Made by a program: the position numbers and the translations under genes. Below, in pieces: positions 8,647 through 17,937 of a stretch of 64,000 nt of DNA. Within the stretch, counting starts at the first letter, position 1. Each line of letters begins with the position of its first letter. The notes under the pieces were generated by a model that searched no databases, was not told the DNA's origin, and was given only the letters and a program-made list of their open reading frames with translations. Origin of the DNA: Flavobacterium frigidarium DSM 17623 (GTDB lineage: Bacteria; Bacteroidota; Bacteroidia; Flavobacteriales; Flavobacteriaceae); contig NZ_KE384392.1 of assembly GCF_000425505.1 (NCBI RefSeq), forward strand, positions 288,973 to 352,972, written 5' to 3'.

Positions 8647-9174
8647 TTGAAAATTATTCTTTCTTTTTTCCTAATGTTTATCTGTCTTTTTTCAGGATAT
8701 TCACAAAACGACTATCCAGAACCAGCCAAAACACCTACCCGATTATTCTATATTCAACATAGTGATAATCCTAATACGTACGTATATGATGCAAATATAA
8801 AAGCAGGAATTATTGATTCGTCACAACCCATTAACGCATACCGCATTGTCTATACTAAAAATGGTGTAAAAAAACCCTTGTCAAGATTACAAAAAAAATT
8901 AGCCTACGGAATAATTTTATTAGATTCAAAAACTAACTTATTTAAGTTAAGACTTGCTTCTAGAAAAAAAATATTTTTTTATCTCAATTATGACGAAAAT
9001 GAAGGAGCTCGAGTTTATGTTACCGTAAATAAGCATAAGATGTATCTGGACAAGATGTTCATTCAACTTAAAAATGGAATTTTTGGCATCAGTTTAGGAT
9101 TCGAATATGTTCTATTTTATGGCAAAGATTATAATTCCGGCAAACCCGTAATAGAAAAATATGAGCCAAAATAA
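8647..9174 (+). CDS. Secreted DUF4833-type protein
   Basis: The 175-residue frame starts with TTG; no ATG is available upstream in frame. It opens with a clear signal peptide (FFLMFICLFSGYSQND, cleavage after about residue 19). The mature part has the DUF4833 layout: FYIQHSDNPNTYVYDAN, a Tyr-rich strand (YRIVYTKNG), LSRLQKKLAYGI, then beta strands ending VLFYGKDYNSGKPV. It is exported to the periplasm or cell surface; the function of the domain is unknown. It lies between the two PoxB-type remnants. Confidence 0.75.
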   Translation: MKIILSFFLMFICLFSGYSQNDYPEPAKTPTRLFYIQHSDNPNTYVYDANIKAGIIDSSQPINAYRIVYTKNGVKKPLSRLQKKLAYGIILLDSKTNLFKLRLASRKKIFFYLNYDENEGARVYVTVNKHKMYLDKMFIQLKNGIFGISLGFEYVLFYGKDYNSGKPVIEKYEPK

Positions 9175-9239
9175 ATTCTTCTACGTGCTCTACTTATTAC
9201 TGTAGAACTTATAATATAATACAAAAATTAGAAAAATAA

Positions 9240-9617
9240 TGTCGAAAAACGTATCCGATTATTTAGTAGAAATGGTAGTAGAAGCAGGTGTAACACGCAT
9301 TTACACAATTACTGGAGATAGTTTAAATCCTGTAAATAATGCTGTACGAAGGGATGGAAGATTACAATGTATTCATGTAAGACACTAAGAAACAAGCCCT
9401 AAATGAAATATAAATCGCTATTCAACATACTATTGTGAAAAAGGGGGTGGCTGTCTTAGCACTTCTAAGGTAAGTAGCTAGTTCTGGAATAGAAACAGTA
9501 TAGCCACTTAATAAAAATTGCTATACATAACCAAGAATAATACCCAGTCAAGAACATTTTCTAGAATTGGAAAATAGCATCAACACACATGAAAAGGTGG
9601 TGGTGTTTATTTAAAAG
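9240..9617 (+). pseudogene. Decayed pyruvate-oxidase-like (PoxB, ThDP-dependent) gene, 5' third
   Basis: ATG at 9240 opens MSKNVSDYLVEMVVEAGVTR, then IYTITGDSLNPVNNAVRRDG and LQCIHVRH before a stop. This is the N terminus of a thiamine-diphosphate-dependent pyruvate dehydrogenase (quinone). The catalytic Glu block expected next (HEE..AA.AA) is missing. After a deletion the sequence resumes with AIQHTIVKKGVAVLAL (about 9417-9465). A further segment with stops resembles the family region before FCG.G, ending HEKVVVF at about 9585-9608. The last two thirds of the gene are absent. The htrA gene begins only about 40 bp later, so the decay or deletion endpoint abuts it. Confidence 0.8.
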
Positions 9618-9655
9618 TCATGGCGCTTTGCATTAACCAGATTAAAAATTACTTT

Positions 9656-11155
9656 ATGAAAAAAATATTAAAAATTATAGTTCTATTTTCAATCGTTCAA
9701 ATCTTTAGCATCAGTTGTTCAGATAAAAAACAATCATCTGATTTTGCTCCTGGCGATGGTATTGTGAATGCCTATTTAGCTGGCAATGAGGAAATGGATG
9801 ATAAATCAGAAGGAATTGGAGATTTTGTGGCTGCATCAAAAGCGGTAATGCCCGCGGTGGTTCATATTAAGACTATCATAAAATCGGCAACAGCTAATAA
9901 TAATTTGAGACAACCCAATGGCACCCAGTCCAGAAGCAATGTTCCTGTGATGGCTTCAGGTTCTGGTGTACTAATTTCTCAGGACGGCTATATTGCAACA
10001 AACAATCATGTGATTGAAAATGCTTCAGAAATTAATGTCATTTTACCTGATAAACGGGAATTTAAAGCTGAATTAATTGGTCGTGACCCGAATACCGATC
10101 TAGCGCTTTTAAGAATAAAAGCAGAAGGACTTCCGATAGTAAAGTTAGGAAATTCAGATAATGTACAAATTGGGGAATGGGTATTGGCTATAGGTTATCC
10201 TTTCTCGCTAAATACAACCGTCACTGCTGGAATTATTAGTGCTAAGGCAAGGAGTATTGGAATAATTAACCGCCAAGGGAGTACTAATTCTCAAGCTAAT
10301 TCAGGTACAACTGCAAATACGGCAATCGAATCTTTTATTCAAACTGATGCTGCAATTAATCCCGGAAATAGTGGCGGTGCACTTGTAAACACTAAAGGGG
10401 AACTGATAGGTATTAATAGTGCGATTGCTTCCCAAACTGGAAGCTACGCTGGTTATGCATTTGCAATACCAGTAAACTTAGCCAAGAAAATTCTGGATGA
10501 TTTAAAAAAGTATGGTTCTGTAAATCGAGGAATATTAGGAGTTGCATTTCCTTCGCCTTCAGATGAACAAAGGTATTTTAAGCAACAGGGGATTGCCCTT
10601 GGTACAGTAAATGGCGTCTATATAACTAATGTTATGAGCAAAAGCGCAGCAGCTGAAGCAGGTCTTAAAGAAGGCGATATTATACAAAGTATAGATGGAA
10701 TACAACTTAGCTCATCGACAGAGTTTTCAGAAAGGATCGCTAGACATCGCCCTGATGATGTTATCAAACTTAGCTATTTACGTGACGGAAAAATTAGAAA
10801 TGCATCTGCAACTTTAAAGAAGGAAGCACCAATAAAGGCGATAGCTAGCAGCAATGAATCATTGAGCCAAATCTATGCTAAGTTAGGTGTCAGTTTCGCA
10901 CCGCTTACAGAGGGTCAGAAAGAATATTTCAATATTAATTCAGGAGTAGTAGTAACAAATGTTCGCGAAGGTGGTTTTTTTGACCATAATGGAATTCCTG
11001 TTGGAACCATTATTGCCTACATCAACGGTAAACCTATCAATAGTTCTAAAGATATAGATTTAGCCTTTTTATCAGCACAAAGAGGAATTATACAAGTCTT
11101 TGCAATTGCACCTGATGGATCCAAGGTGATCTTTAATCTTTCATTAGGTACATAA
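9656..11155 (+). CDS. HtrA/Deg-type serine protease, lipoprotein
   Basis: I choose the ATG at 9656 (499 residues) over 9620, because a lipoprotein signal peptide then starts directly: KKILKIIVLFSIVQIF ending SISC, with Cys at about residue 21. The trypsin-like domain has the triad: His in ATNNHVIEN, Asp in DPNTDLALLRI and Ser in NPGNSGGAL. Two PDZ domains follow (about residues 290-390 and 410-495), with GVYITNVMSKSAAAEAGLKEGD in the first. This is the DegP/DegQ architecture: periplasmic or outer-membrane-tethered degradation of misfolded envelope proteins. Flavobacteria usually have another Do-like protease, so this may be an accessory copy belonging to the stress island. Confidence 0.9.
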   Translation: MKKILKIIVLFSIVQIFSISCSDKKQSSDFAPGDGIVNAYLAGNEEMDDKSEGIGDFVAASKAVMPAVVHIKTIIKSATANNNLRQPNGTQSRSNVPVMASGSGVLISQDGYIATNNHVIENASEINVILPDKREFKAELIGRDPNTDLALLRIKAEGLPIVKLGNSDNVQIGEWVLAIGYPFSLNTTVTAGIISAKARSIGIINRQGSTNSQANSGTTANTAIESFIQTDAAINPGNSGGALVNTKGELIGINSAIASQTGSYAGYAFAIPVNLAKKILDDLKKYGSVNRGILGVAFPSPSDEQRYFKQQGIALGTVNGVYITNVMSKSAAAEAGLKEGDIIQSIDGIQLSSSTEFSERIARHRPDDVIKLSYLRDGKIRNASATLKKEAPIKAIASSNESLSQIYAKLGVSFAPLTEGQKEYFNINSGVVVTNVREGGFFDHNGIPVGTIIAYINGKPINSSKDIDLAFLSAQRGIIQVFAIAPDGSKVIFNLSLGT

Positions 11156-11525
11156 TAATCAATAGGATAATTTTTAAAAATGTATAATTTCTAAAAATCT
11201 AATACGAAATCCAACAGTACTTTAATATCTAAAAGAATCCTATTTATTAACTGAGATACTAATTATTAAAAAATCAGATCATGATAAATTTACAATAACT
11301 AAGCTTGCTTTTTACGACAGTTTATTTTGGGGCATTCTGCCAAAATGGAAATAGAATGATAATGGAAACATTTAAATACTGACACCTTAATGATGTTTGC
11401 TATAGGTTCGATAATGATAAAAAAAAACCGATAAGGAGCAAACTTATAAAAATAGGAATGGGAACATAGTTGTAAAGCCTATGAATAACAGGAACGAATC
11501 GAATTATAATACTAAATAGAAAATT
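11156..11525. other. Intergenic stretch, nothing identified
   Basis: AT-rich, with stops in all frames and no terminator-like hairpin after htrA. Given the decay around it, remnants are likely, but none could be matched to a family. Confidence 0.4.
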
Positions 11526-11912
11526 ATGAAATACTACATCAGTAAAAAAATCAATACCAATTTTGAACAAGCCGTTCATCTTGTGACTGAATCTTTAAAA
11601 AAAGAAGGGTTTGGGATACTCACCGAAATTAACCTTCAGGAGAAACTGAAAGAAAAACTGGATGTCGATTTCAGGAAATACAAAATACTTGGTGCCTGCA
11701 ATCCAGCTTATGCCTACAAGGCAATACAGCAGGAAGATAAAATTGGAACCATGCTTCCTTGTAGCGTTATCGTTCAGGAATTGGGAAACAATGAAATTGA
11801 AGTTGCGGCTGTCGATCCGGTTGCTTCAATGATGGCTATCGAAAATCAGGATTTAGTCGGGATAGCAACTGAAATAAAAGAAAAACTCGAACGGGCTATT
11901 GCCTCTTTGTAA
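11526..11912 (+). CDS. DUF302 domain protein
   Basis: The 128-residue protein is a single DUF302 domain: VHLVTESLKKEGFGILTEIN, LQEKLKEKLDVDFRKYKILG, CNPAYAYKA, then a PCSVIV strand and a helical C terminus. The CNPAYAYKA block is the most characteristic part of the family. There is no signal peptide. The domain's biochemical role is unknown. It recurs in stress and metal-resistance gene clusters, which fits the surroundings. A 42-residue membrane protein follows after about 45 bp, probably in the same transcript. Confidence 0.85.
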   Translation: MKYYISKKINTNFEQAVHLVTESLKKEGFGILTEINLQEKLKEKLDVDFRKYKILGACNPAYAYKAIQQEDKIGTMLPCSVIVQELGNNEIEVAAVDPVASMMAIENQDLVGIATEIKEKLERAIASL

Positions 11913-11956
11913 CAAGAATTTTGAAGATTTAATTTATTAATTTAAAGACTAATATT

Positions 11957-12085
11957 ATGATGGATGGGATGAATAATGGGATGAATAACGGTTGGGGAAT
12001 GGGATATGGCTATGGGTGGATTATCGGCCTTGTTGTTCTAGTGTTTATTATTTGGGTAGTTGTTAAGCTAGTTAATAAAAAATAA
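11957..12085 (+). CDS. Small single-pass membrane protein
   Basis: The 42-codon frame encodes a Met/Asn/Gly-rich N terminus (GMNNGMNNGWGMGYGYG), then one strongly hydrophobic helix (about residues 21-36, IIGLVVLVFIIWVVVK) and a basic tail. The Gly/Trp/Tyr-rich N terminus before one helix resembles the membrane half of short SHOCT-type proteins, but no SHOCT domain follows. It is downstream of the DUF302 gene with close spacing, so it is probably expressed with it. Confidence 0.6.
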   Translation: MMDGMNNGMNNGWGMGYGYGWIIGLVVLVFIIWVVVKLVNKK

Positions 12086-12286
12086 TACATCCATTTAGTT
12101 ATTTTTTTTTGGGAAAAAGCTGAAGAAAGATTTTTTTATCTTTTTAAGCATAGCATAATTGAAAATAACTCCACTTAAATTTTGCAATATAAAATCGCCA
12201 CGATTCTAAGGTCTAAGTACAAATGAAGAATGGCGATACTTCCTGATAACTGTCGGGATTCTTTAAAAAACAAATATTATATCCAT

Positions 12287-13285
12287 ATGAGAGAAAATCC
12301 TATTACTGTAGAAATGCTATTAGATCAAATAATAGGTTTGAACTTTATCCAAATTGCAGCCATTCCGCTGATTTTACTTGTTGTATTAGAGTGGGTTTTT
12401 ACAATAATTCAAAAAAAAGATTACTATAATAGCTTAGATACCCTATCTGCCACTTTTATAGGTCTTGTAAATGTTGGTCTATCCGCTTTATTAAAAATAG
12501 GGATTTTCGGGGTTATATTGTTTTTTTACAATATTATCCCTTGGAGTATCCCAACCCATTGGTGGACCTATGTCCTTTGCATTATTGCATTAGATTTTTT
12601 TAGATACTGGTCCCATAGATTAACCCACGTAAATCGCTTTTGGTGGGCCACTCATGTTACCCATCACAATTCAGAAAAATACAATTTGTCTGTGGCTTTT
12701 AGATTGGGCTGGACACAACACATTAAATTCATTTTCTTTATTCCTGTAATTTTAATGGGGTTTAACCCTGTGGTTTTTTTTATCTGCCACCAAGTCGAAG
12801 TGCTTTATCAATTCTGGGTTCATACCGAATATATTAGAAAATTACCGGCTCCAATTGAATACATTTTTGTTACTCCATCACATCACAGAGTGCATCATTC
12901 CAGTAATAAAAAATACTTAGATAAGAACTTTGGGTCAACATTTATTATTTGGGACAGATTATTTGGCACCTTTCAAGAAGAAAAAGAACAAACTCTTTAC
13001 GGAATTACAACACCTCTAAATACCTATAATCCAATTACTTTAAACTTTCATGAATGGAAAGATATTTTTTTGGATGTATACAAAAGTAGGTCATTAAAAG
13101 AAGGCTATGCCATGCTATTTACAAGCCCATCAAAGTTAGACGCTGTTAAGGCTGAATTTAAATCTTTTTATCTGCTGGAACAGGAACAATTAAATATGGT
13201 CGATGCTAAGTTTATAAAAAAGAATGCCCCAAAAAAGAGCCAAGAAGAAGGGTTAGTACTCAGCAATCAAATTTTTAAATCCTAA
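12287..13285 (+). CDS. Sterol desaturase / fatty-acid hydroxylase superfamily membrane protein
   Basis: I take the ATG at 12287 (332 residues); the longer frame from 12230 adds a non-conserved N terminus. Four hydrophobic segments surround the di-iron histidine clusters: HRLTH, HVTHHN and HRVHHS, with an additional His in the CHQVEVLYQFWVHTEY region. These are the eight-histidine motifs of the family, whose members insert oxygen or double bonds into lipid-like substrates. Bacteroidetes homologues are often annotated only as sterol desaturase family. The substrate is not predictable and sterols are unlikely. The gene is alone, with a small hairpin (13310-13331) just past its stop. Confidence 0.85.
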   Translation: MRENPITVEMLLDQIIGLNFIQIAAIPLILLVVLEWVFTIIQKKDYYNSLDTLSATFIGLVNVGLSALLKIGIFGVILFFYNIIPWSIPTHWWTYVLCIIALDFFRYWSHRLTHVNRFWWATHVTHHNSEKYNLSVAFRLGWTQHIKFIFFIPVILMGFNPVVFFICHQVEVLYQFWVHTEYIRKLPAPIEYIFVTPSHHRVHHSSNKKYLDKNFGSTFIIWDRLFGTFQEEKEQTLYGITTPLNTYNPITLNFHEWKDIFLDVYKSRSLKEGYAMLFTSPSKLDAVKAEFKSFYLLEQEQLNMVDAKFIKKNAPKKSQEEGLVLSNQIFKS

Positions 13286-13577
13286 AATACGATTACCAGC
13301 AGTGTAGTCAGGTTAGCGCTACTCCTAACCTAATTATAAATTATTGCATATATGGAATGATATAAAAGTTAAAATAATTAAGAGATACAAAAGGTTTGGG
13401 AACTACACAAGAGCGATAGAAAGCTACCCTTTATTAAAAATTTAAATAGATAAAATGTGTTAATCTTGTAACTCTTCTAAGAATTAGATAACAGCTGTAA
13501 GTTTTTATGTATGTAACTTTGTTGTAGTTTATTAGCAATTAGCATTTAAAGTATTAATAATAATAAATTTACCTTAC
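13286..13577. other. Intergenic stretch with one hairpin
   Basis: A hairpin with arms AGGTTAG and CTAACCT (13310-13331, 8-nt loop) lies 25 bp after the desaturase stop. It lacks a T-run, so it is at best a weak terminator. Nothing else is recognisable up to the small-protein remnant at 13578. Confidence 0.4.
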
Positions 13578-13667
13578 ATGATAGCGGTAATTTCATTTAT
13601 TGGCTTTCAAATTATGGGAATCATCCATTCATTGCTTCTTATCACCTTTATCGCAATAGTCATTTAA
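13578..13667 (+). pseudogene. Remnant of an lmo0937-type small membrane protein
   Basis: The frame reads MIAVISFIGFQIMGIIHSLL, then LITFIAIVI, a stop, and VLQKNRIL in the same frame. Small lmo0937-family proteins have the layout of one helix (IAVILVI.W.IGFF), then GGIIH.LLVIAIIAV, then a basic IRVIQGK tail. Here the Gly-rich turn is altered and a stop cuts off the basic tail. A 29-residue hydrophobic peptide could still be made. The assignment rests on pattern resemblance only. Confidence 0.45.
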
Positions 13668-13782
13668 GTCCTTCAAAAAAATAGAATACTATTATTACTA
13701 TAATTACTTTATCATCTTTTATAACAGTTGAAAAAGAAAAAGTTACCGCAAACATATTTTAACACTTAAAAACAAAATTATT

Positions 13783-14385
13783 ATGGCAGAAATTAAGATT
13801 GAACAGAAAAAACCTATATGGCCGTGGTTGTTAGTTGGGCTTGTCATCGTTGGATTGCTTGTCTATTTTTTGGTATTTCGTGACAATAGCGAAAATACAG
13901 AGGCAGTAGCTGAACCAGATTCCATCACTAATACTAGCGAATCAGACCTTCTAGGTATTAAAGAAAATAACAACACTGTAGCGGCTTACGTCAGTTTTGT
14001 AGAAAATAACAAAGAAAAAATGAGTTTGGATCATGAATATACAAATGAAGCCCTAGTAAAACTAATTGACGCTACTGATGCTATGGCCAATCAGGTTGGG
14101 TATGACGTACAAGCAGATTTACAAAAGGCAAGGGATTTTGCAAAAATGATTACTAAAGATTCTTTTGAAACAACACATGCAGATAATGTAAGAAAGGCAG
14201 ATGACATGGTAACCAATGTTTTACAAAATATTCAAGAGGCTAAATATCCAGAATTGACCAATGAAGTTACAGCATTAAAAAGTGCTTCGGAATCAATAAA
14301 ACCGGGAGTGCTAACTCTTGACCAAAAAGACGCCGTTAAGAACTACTTTGCAAAAGCTGCAGACCTTCTTCAAAAAATGAATTAG
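13783..14385 (+). CDS. Membrane-anchored helical protein of unknown function
   Basis: The 200-residue protein has a short basic cytoplasmic N terminus ending PIWPW, then one transmembrane helix (about residues 14-32, LLVGLVIVGLLVYFLVF). An acidic, low-complexity linker follows (about 35-60), then a helical extracytoplasmic domain (about 65-200) without a recognised fold. No cysteines are present. The same-strand PRC-barrel gene begins 22 bp later, so the two are probably co-transcribed. I do not recognise the family; similar proteins seem confined to flavobacterial stress clusters (impression, not verified). Confidence 0.6.
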   Translation: MAEIKIEQKKPIWPWLLVGLVIVGLLVYFLVFRDNSENTEAVAEPDSITNTSESDLLGIKENNNTVAAYVSFVENNKEKMSLDHEYTNEALVKLIDATDAMANQVGYDVQADLQKARDFAKMITKDSFETTHADNVRKADDMVTNVLQNIQEAKYPELTNEVTALKSASESIKPGVLTLDQKDAVKNYFAKAADLLQKMN

Positions 14386-14407
14386 ATAATCTTAAAAAAA
14401 TAAAACC

Positions 14408-14932
14408 ATGACAGATACAAACAAAAATCTTTTTAATCTAGATGAATTATCAGATTATAAAGTAGCTGAAAATTATAATGATGTAAGGGGTTGGAATGTA
14501 AAAGATGCAAATAACCGCATCATTGGGAAGGTGGATCATTTACTGGTAAATAAAACTGCAGAACGAGTAGTTTACCTTGATGTTGAAGTAGATAAAACTG
14601 TGATTGAGGAAGGGCACGAAACGTATGATAAGCGTGTAAGTGCCGGTTTGCATGAATTTTTAAACAAGGAAGGGGAAAATCATTTGATTATTCCAATTGG
14701 AATTGTAAATATCGATGAGAAGAATAAATTCGTAAATACCAATGAAATTGATAGTTCGACTTTTGCTAAAGCTAAGCGATTCAAAAAGGGAGCTATTGTA
14801 GATTTTGAATATGAATTAAATTTACTTCGTCATTACAAGGGAGATAACACGATTCACCATTCGAATAGTGTTGATGGATTTTATGATCGCGAAGAGTTCA
14901 ATAATACTTTTCCTCAAAGAGATTTGGAGTAA
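14408..14932 (+). CDS. Single PRC-barrel domain protein
   Basis: The 174-residue protein has one PRC-barrel at about residues 15-110: YNDVRGWNVKDANNRIIGKV, DHLLVNKTAERVVYLDVEVD, then LIIPIGIVNIDEKNKFV. A C-terminal tail ends in acidic and aromatic residues. This resembles the long PRC-barrel proteins of stress clusters and the reaction-centre-H-like barrel more than the short RimM barrel. It probably forms a unit with the preceding membrane-anchored protein (22-bp gap). It differs from the tandem-domain PRC protein at 4771-5523, with which it shares only the fold. Confidence 0.8.
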   Translation: MTDTNKNLFNLDELSDYKVAENYNDVRGWNVKDANNRIIGKVDHLLVNKTAERVVYLDVEVDKTVIEEGHETYDKRVSAGLHEFLNKEGENHLIIPIGIVNIDEKNKFVNTNEIDSSTFAKAKRFKKGAIVDFEYELNLLRHYKGDNTIHHSNSVDGFYDREEFNNTFPQRDLE

Positions 14933-15072
14933 AATTCTATGTAAATAATCGCCTTACAGTGTTTTAGCAGATTCTGGAGTAGTAATTGTGAACAGAAGCA
15001 AAGGAATGATTGGTTTGGCTCTAATTCATAAAGGAGCTGCCTATTAAATAAAAGCAATTTTATAATAGCACA

Positions 15073-15999
15073 ATGACACAAGACATACAAGAGCAAGTAG
15101 CAGAACCAGTACAAACGGTAGTACAAAAGTTAGAAAATTGGCTTGACACCTTTATCAACATGCTGCCTAATATGGCAGTGACCTTATTATTATTGGTCAT
15201 CTTTTTGGTGCTTGCCAAGCTTGGAAGTAAATTGTTTAAAAAATTTTTCTACAAAGCATCAAATAACGAAGCACTAGAACATTTATTTTCCACTGTATTT
15301 TATGTCGCAATACTCAGCATTGGGCTTTTTATTATGCTTGGCGTTCTTGGATTGGATAAAGCTTTAACATCAATATTAGCAGGAATTGGTGTAATAGGTT
15401 TGGCATTGGGTTTTGCTTTTCAAGATATCGCTGCCAATTTTGTTTCGGGTATTATCTTGGCCTTTAATAGACCTTTTAAAATAGGAGAAATCATAGAAAT
15501 AAATGATATAATGGGTCAAGTAACCCGAACTGGCTTGCGCGATACAGCTATTGCGACTTTTCAGGGCCAAGAGGTTTATATTCCAAATAAAGACTTTTTA
15601 CAGCATGCCTTTTACAATTTTTCTGTGTTAGAAAAAAGGCGGATTGATATAACCGTTGGAGTTTCCTATGCCGATGATCTCGATAAAGTTGAAGATCTTA
15701 TATTGAGTACAGTAAAAAACTTGGACGGAGTGATAGATAAAGATTTGATGGTTTTTGACTATGCTGAATTTGACTCTAGTTCTATCAACTTTAATATTCG
15801 ATTTTGGATAAAATATCCGGGAGAACCTAGCTATTTCACGATGAAAAGCAAAGCCATAAAAGCGATTAAAAAAGCATTTGACGAACAAGATATTACTATT
15901 CCTTTTCCTATTAGAACATTGGACTTTGGAATTAAAGGCGGGCAAAAACTCTCGCAAATGAAATTGAATATGAATGGAGCAACGAAGGAAGTAGAATAA
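15073..15999 (+). CDS. MscS-type small-conductance mechanosensitive channel
   Basis: The 308-residue protein has about three transmembrane helices (about residues 30-120). The pore helix carries the MscS hallmark GLALGFAFQDIAANFVSG, followed by FNRPFKIGEIIEI. A cytoplasmic beta/alpha-beta vestibule domain follows, ending IPFPIRTLDFG, where the IPFPxRT motif closes the typical C terminus. Length and order match E. coli MscS (286 residues). It opens under membrane tension to release solutes on hypo-osmotic shock. It stands alone in the stress island; about 140 bp before it has no recognisable gene. Confidence 0.93.
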   Translation: MTQDIQEQVAEPVQTVVQKLENWLDTFINMLPNMAVTLLLLVIFLVLAKLGSKLFKKFFYKASNNEALEHLFSTVFYVAILSIGLFIMLGVLGLDKALTSILAGIGVIGLALGFAFQDIAANFVSGIILAFNRPFKIGEIIEINDIMGQVTRTGLRDTAIATFQGQEVYIPNKDFLQHAFYNFSVLEKRRIDITVGVSYADDLDKVEDLILSTVKNLDGVIDKDLMVFDYAEFDSSSINFNIRFWIKYPGEPSYFTMKSKAIKAIKKAFDEQDITIPFPIRTLDFGIKGGQKLSQMKLNMNGATKEVE

Positions 16000-16236
16000 G
16001 GTCCAGTTTTTTAAAACCCCAATTGGGAAGGCGGTTTATCAGATTCATTTAAATCTTTAATTTAAAAAATACAGTTTTGAAAAAAGATGGATGTTGCCCA
16101 ATGCAAAGCACTTCAGTGATAACAAAACGATGGTTATAATTGGATTTAAAAACCAAAAATTAGATCAAATATATCCTATCGAAGATAGAATCAATTCCTA
16201 ATTATTATCATGTAATTTTCTAAATAATATACTAAA

Positions 16237-16755
16237 ATGGTAAATAAAATTCTCAATAAGTTTTCTTTTCAAAATACTAAACAGCTTCAGTTGCTCAGCT
16301 TTCCATTAAAATTTTCCCGACTGATTTTTTTGTTAGCAATTGGTTTAATGTTGATACCAACAAGCGGTTTTGCTCAGGCGGAATGCCCTTCCATTAATGT
16401 AAAAATCCAAAATATAAATAATAATACAGGGGTTGTAGCCTGTGCCATTTTTGAATCCGAGGAGGGTTTTCCTAACAAATTCATGAAATTTGCATCCAAG
16501 ATCATGTTAACCCAAATTAGTGGTAAAAATGCGAGTTTTGAGTTTTCAGATATTAAACCCGGAACATACGCTATTGTCGTAATCCATGATGAAAACCGCA
16601 ACGGCGAACTTGACACTAATATGTTTGGGATACCAACAGAAGGCCATGGTTTTTCCAGTGGTGCAGAGGTTACAATGAGTGCTCCTTCATTTTCTGATGC
16701 TGTATTTACATACGATGGAGGACATCTGCAAATGTCTATTTCTCTTAACTATTAA
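16237..16755 (+). CDS. Secreted DUF2141 domain protein
   Basis: The 172-residue protein starts with an unusually long N region before the hydrophobic core of a signal peptide (LIFLLAIGLMLIPTSGFAQA, about residues 30-47). The mature domain is DUF2141: GVVACAIFESEEGFP, DIKPGTYAIVVIHDENRNGE, LDTNMFGIPTEGHGFS. The conserved D-x-N-x-N-x-x-L-D-T-N-x-x-G-x-P-x-E-G run is complete. Function is unknown; the fold is probably a beta sandwich that is secreted or surface exposed. The extra N-terminal residues suggest that the true start could be an internal codon, but no other ATG fits well. Confidence 0.85.
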   Translation: MVNKILNKFSFQNTKQLQLLSFPLKFSRLIFLLAIGLMLIPTSGFAQAECPSINVKIQNINNNTGVVACAIFESEEGFPNKFMKFASKIMLTQISGKNASFEFSDIKPGTYAIVVIHDENRNGELDTNMFGIPTEGHGFSSGAEVTMSAPSFSDAVFTYDGGHLQMSISLNY

Positions 16756-16915
16756 ATTTTAAAATTCGTTTGTGTTTATCAGAAGTTTAAAGAAAGTGAT
16801 AAAGTAAAAGATAAAACGGTATCTGAGGTTAAAGGAAAATAGAATAAATCCGGATCTAAGTAATACCGTTTCTTATTCGAGAAAAATATGGATTGCAGCA
16901 GCAATTCTATCTTGG

Positions 16916-17872
16916 ATGATAATTATGTTAGTTCTGATTAAATTAATTTTTAGCATTCTTCTCCTTGTTTTGGCTGGCGTGTTAATCTCAACCTATTTTC
17001 ATGGATGTGCTAATATTACTCATAAAAAATTACATCATTCAAAAAAATGGAGTATCGGGATTTCCATTGTTATAAATATTTTATTAATTATTGCTTTTTT
17101 TTGTTTAGTAGGAGCACGATTGCAACAACAAGCTGCTGAGTTATCTGATACTCTTCTAAAAACAATTGTGCATCTAAAATCCCAAATGGAGCAAAGGCCT
17201 TTAGGAAATAAAATTTTAAATTTCCTTGAAAATTCGGGAAATTCACAGATAAACGCGTCACTCGTAAAAAACTTTTTTTCCTCGGGATTTGGAATTGTAA
17301 ACGACCTGTATATCATCGTGCTTCTTGCCGCTTTTTTTATTGCAAGCCCTTCTATTTATAGAAATGGATTTATTAAACTGTTACCAACAAGCGCCAAAGA
17401 TATGGGTGGAGAAATTCTGGTCAACCTTAATAAAGACTTTAAAAAATGGCTACAAGGCTAAATTTTTGGTTTCTTTTTTATAGTAACGCATACAGCTTTA
17501 GGTTTATGGATTATAGGATTACTACTCATACTAACTTTAGCCTTAATAGCCGGCTTATCCAACTTTATTCCCAAACTCAGACTTGTTGCAGCCATTCCCG
17601 CAATACTTCTTGGTCTCACCGTAGGGACTTCCGTAGCTGTGTTTGTTGCTTGCCTTTATGTACTGATTCTAATAGTACAAAGTGCCGTAAAACAGCCACT
17701 TATTCAAAAGAGGATGTTAAGTATTCCACTTGCACTCATTATTTTTGGTCAGGTGATTATGAGTTTAATCGCAGGTTTCTAGGGCGTGGAACTGGCGACA
17801 CCTCTAGTAGTTATTACAATAACCTTAGTAAATAAATTATATATTGAGAGAAAGGCTTCTCAGATAAAATAA
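16916..17872 (+). pseudogene. AI-2E/PerM-family transporter broken by two in-frame stops
   Basis: The frame reads as an AI-2E family transporter almost to its end: LLPTSAKDMGGEILVNLNKD, then FKKWLQG and TAA at 17459. In the same frame come LGLWIIGLLLILTLALIAGL, SNFIPKL and GLTVGTSVAVFVACLYVLI, then LIAGF and TAG at 17780, then GVELATPLVVITITLVNKLY to a TAA at 17870. The family has KGQI at the first stop (CAA to TAA) and GFWGV at the second (TGG to TAG). Both are single transitions with no frameshift, so the decay is recent. The real start may lie upstream: the frame is open back to 16808 but has no ATG before 16916. Confidence 0.85.
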
Positions 17873-17937
17873 TTGAGAATGGATGCAAGTGTATTTTTTT
17901 ACAGTTTTATTTCTGAAATATTATAGATTATTTAAAA

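Noticed and set aside
9620..9655. Upstream ATG of the htrA gene
   Set aside because: It adds 12 residues before a lipoprotein signal peptide and overlaps the PoxB remnant tail.
17446..17835. Plus-strand frame of 129 codons behind the AI-2E gene
   Set aside because: It is an out-of-frame reading of the broken AI-2E gene; the in-frame reading keeps the family motifs.
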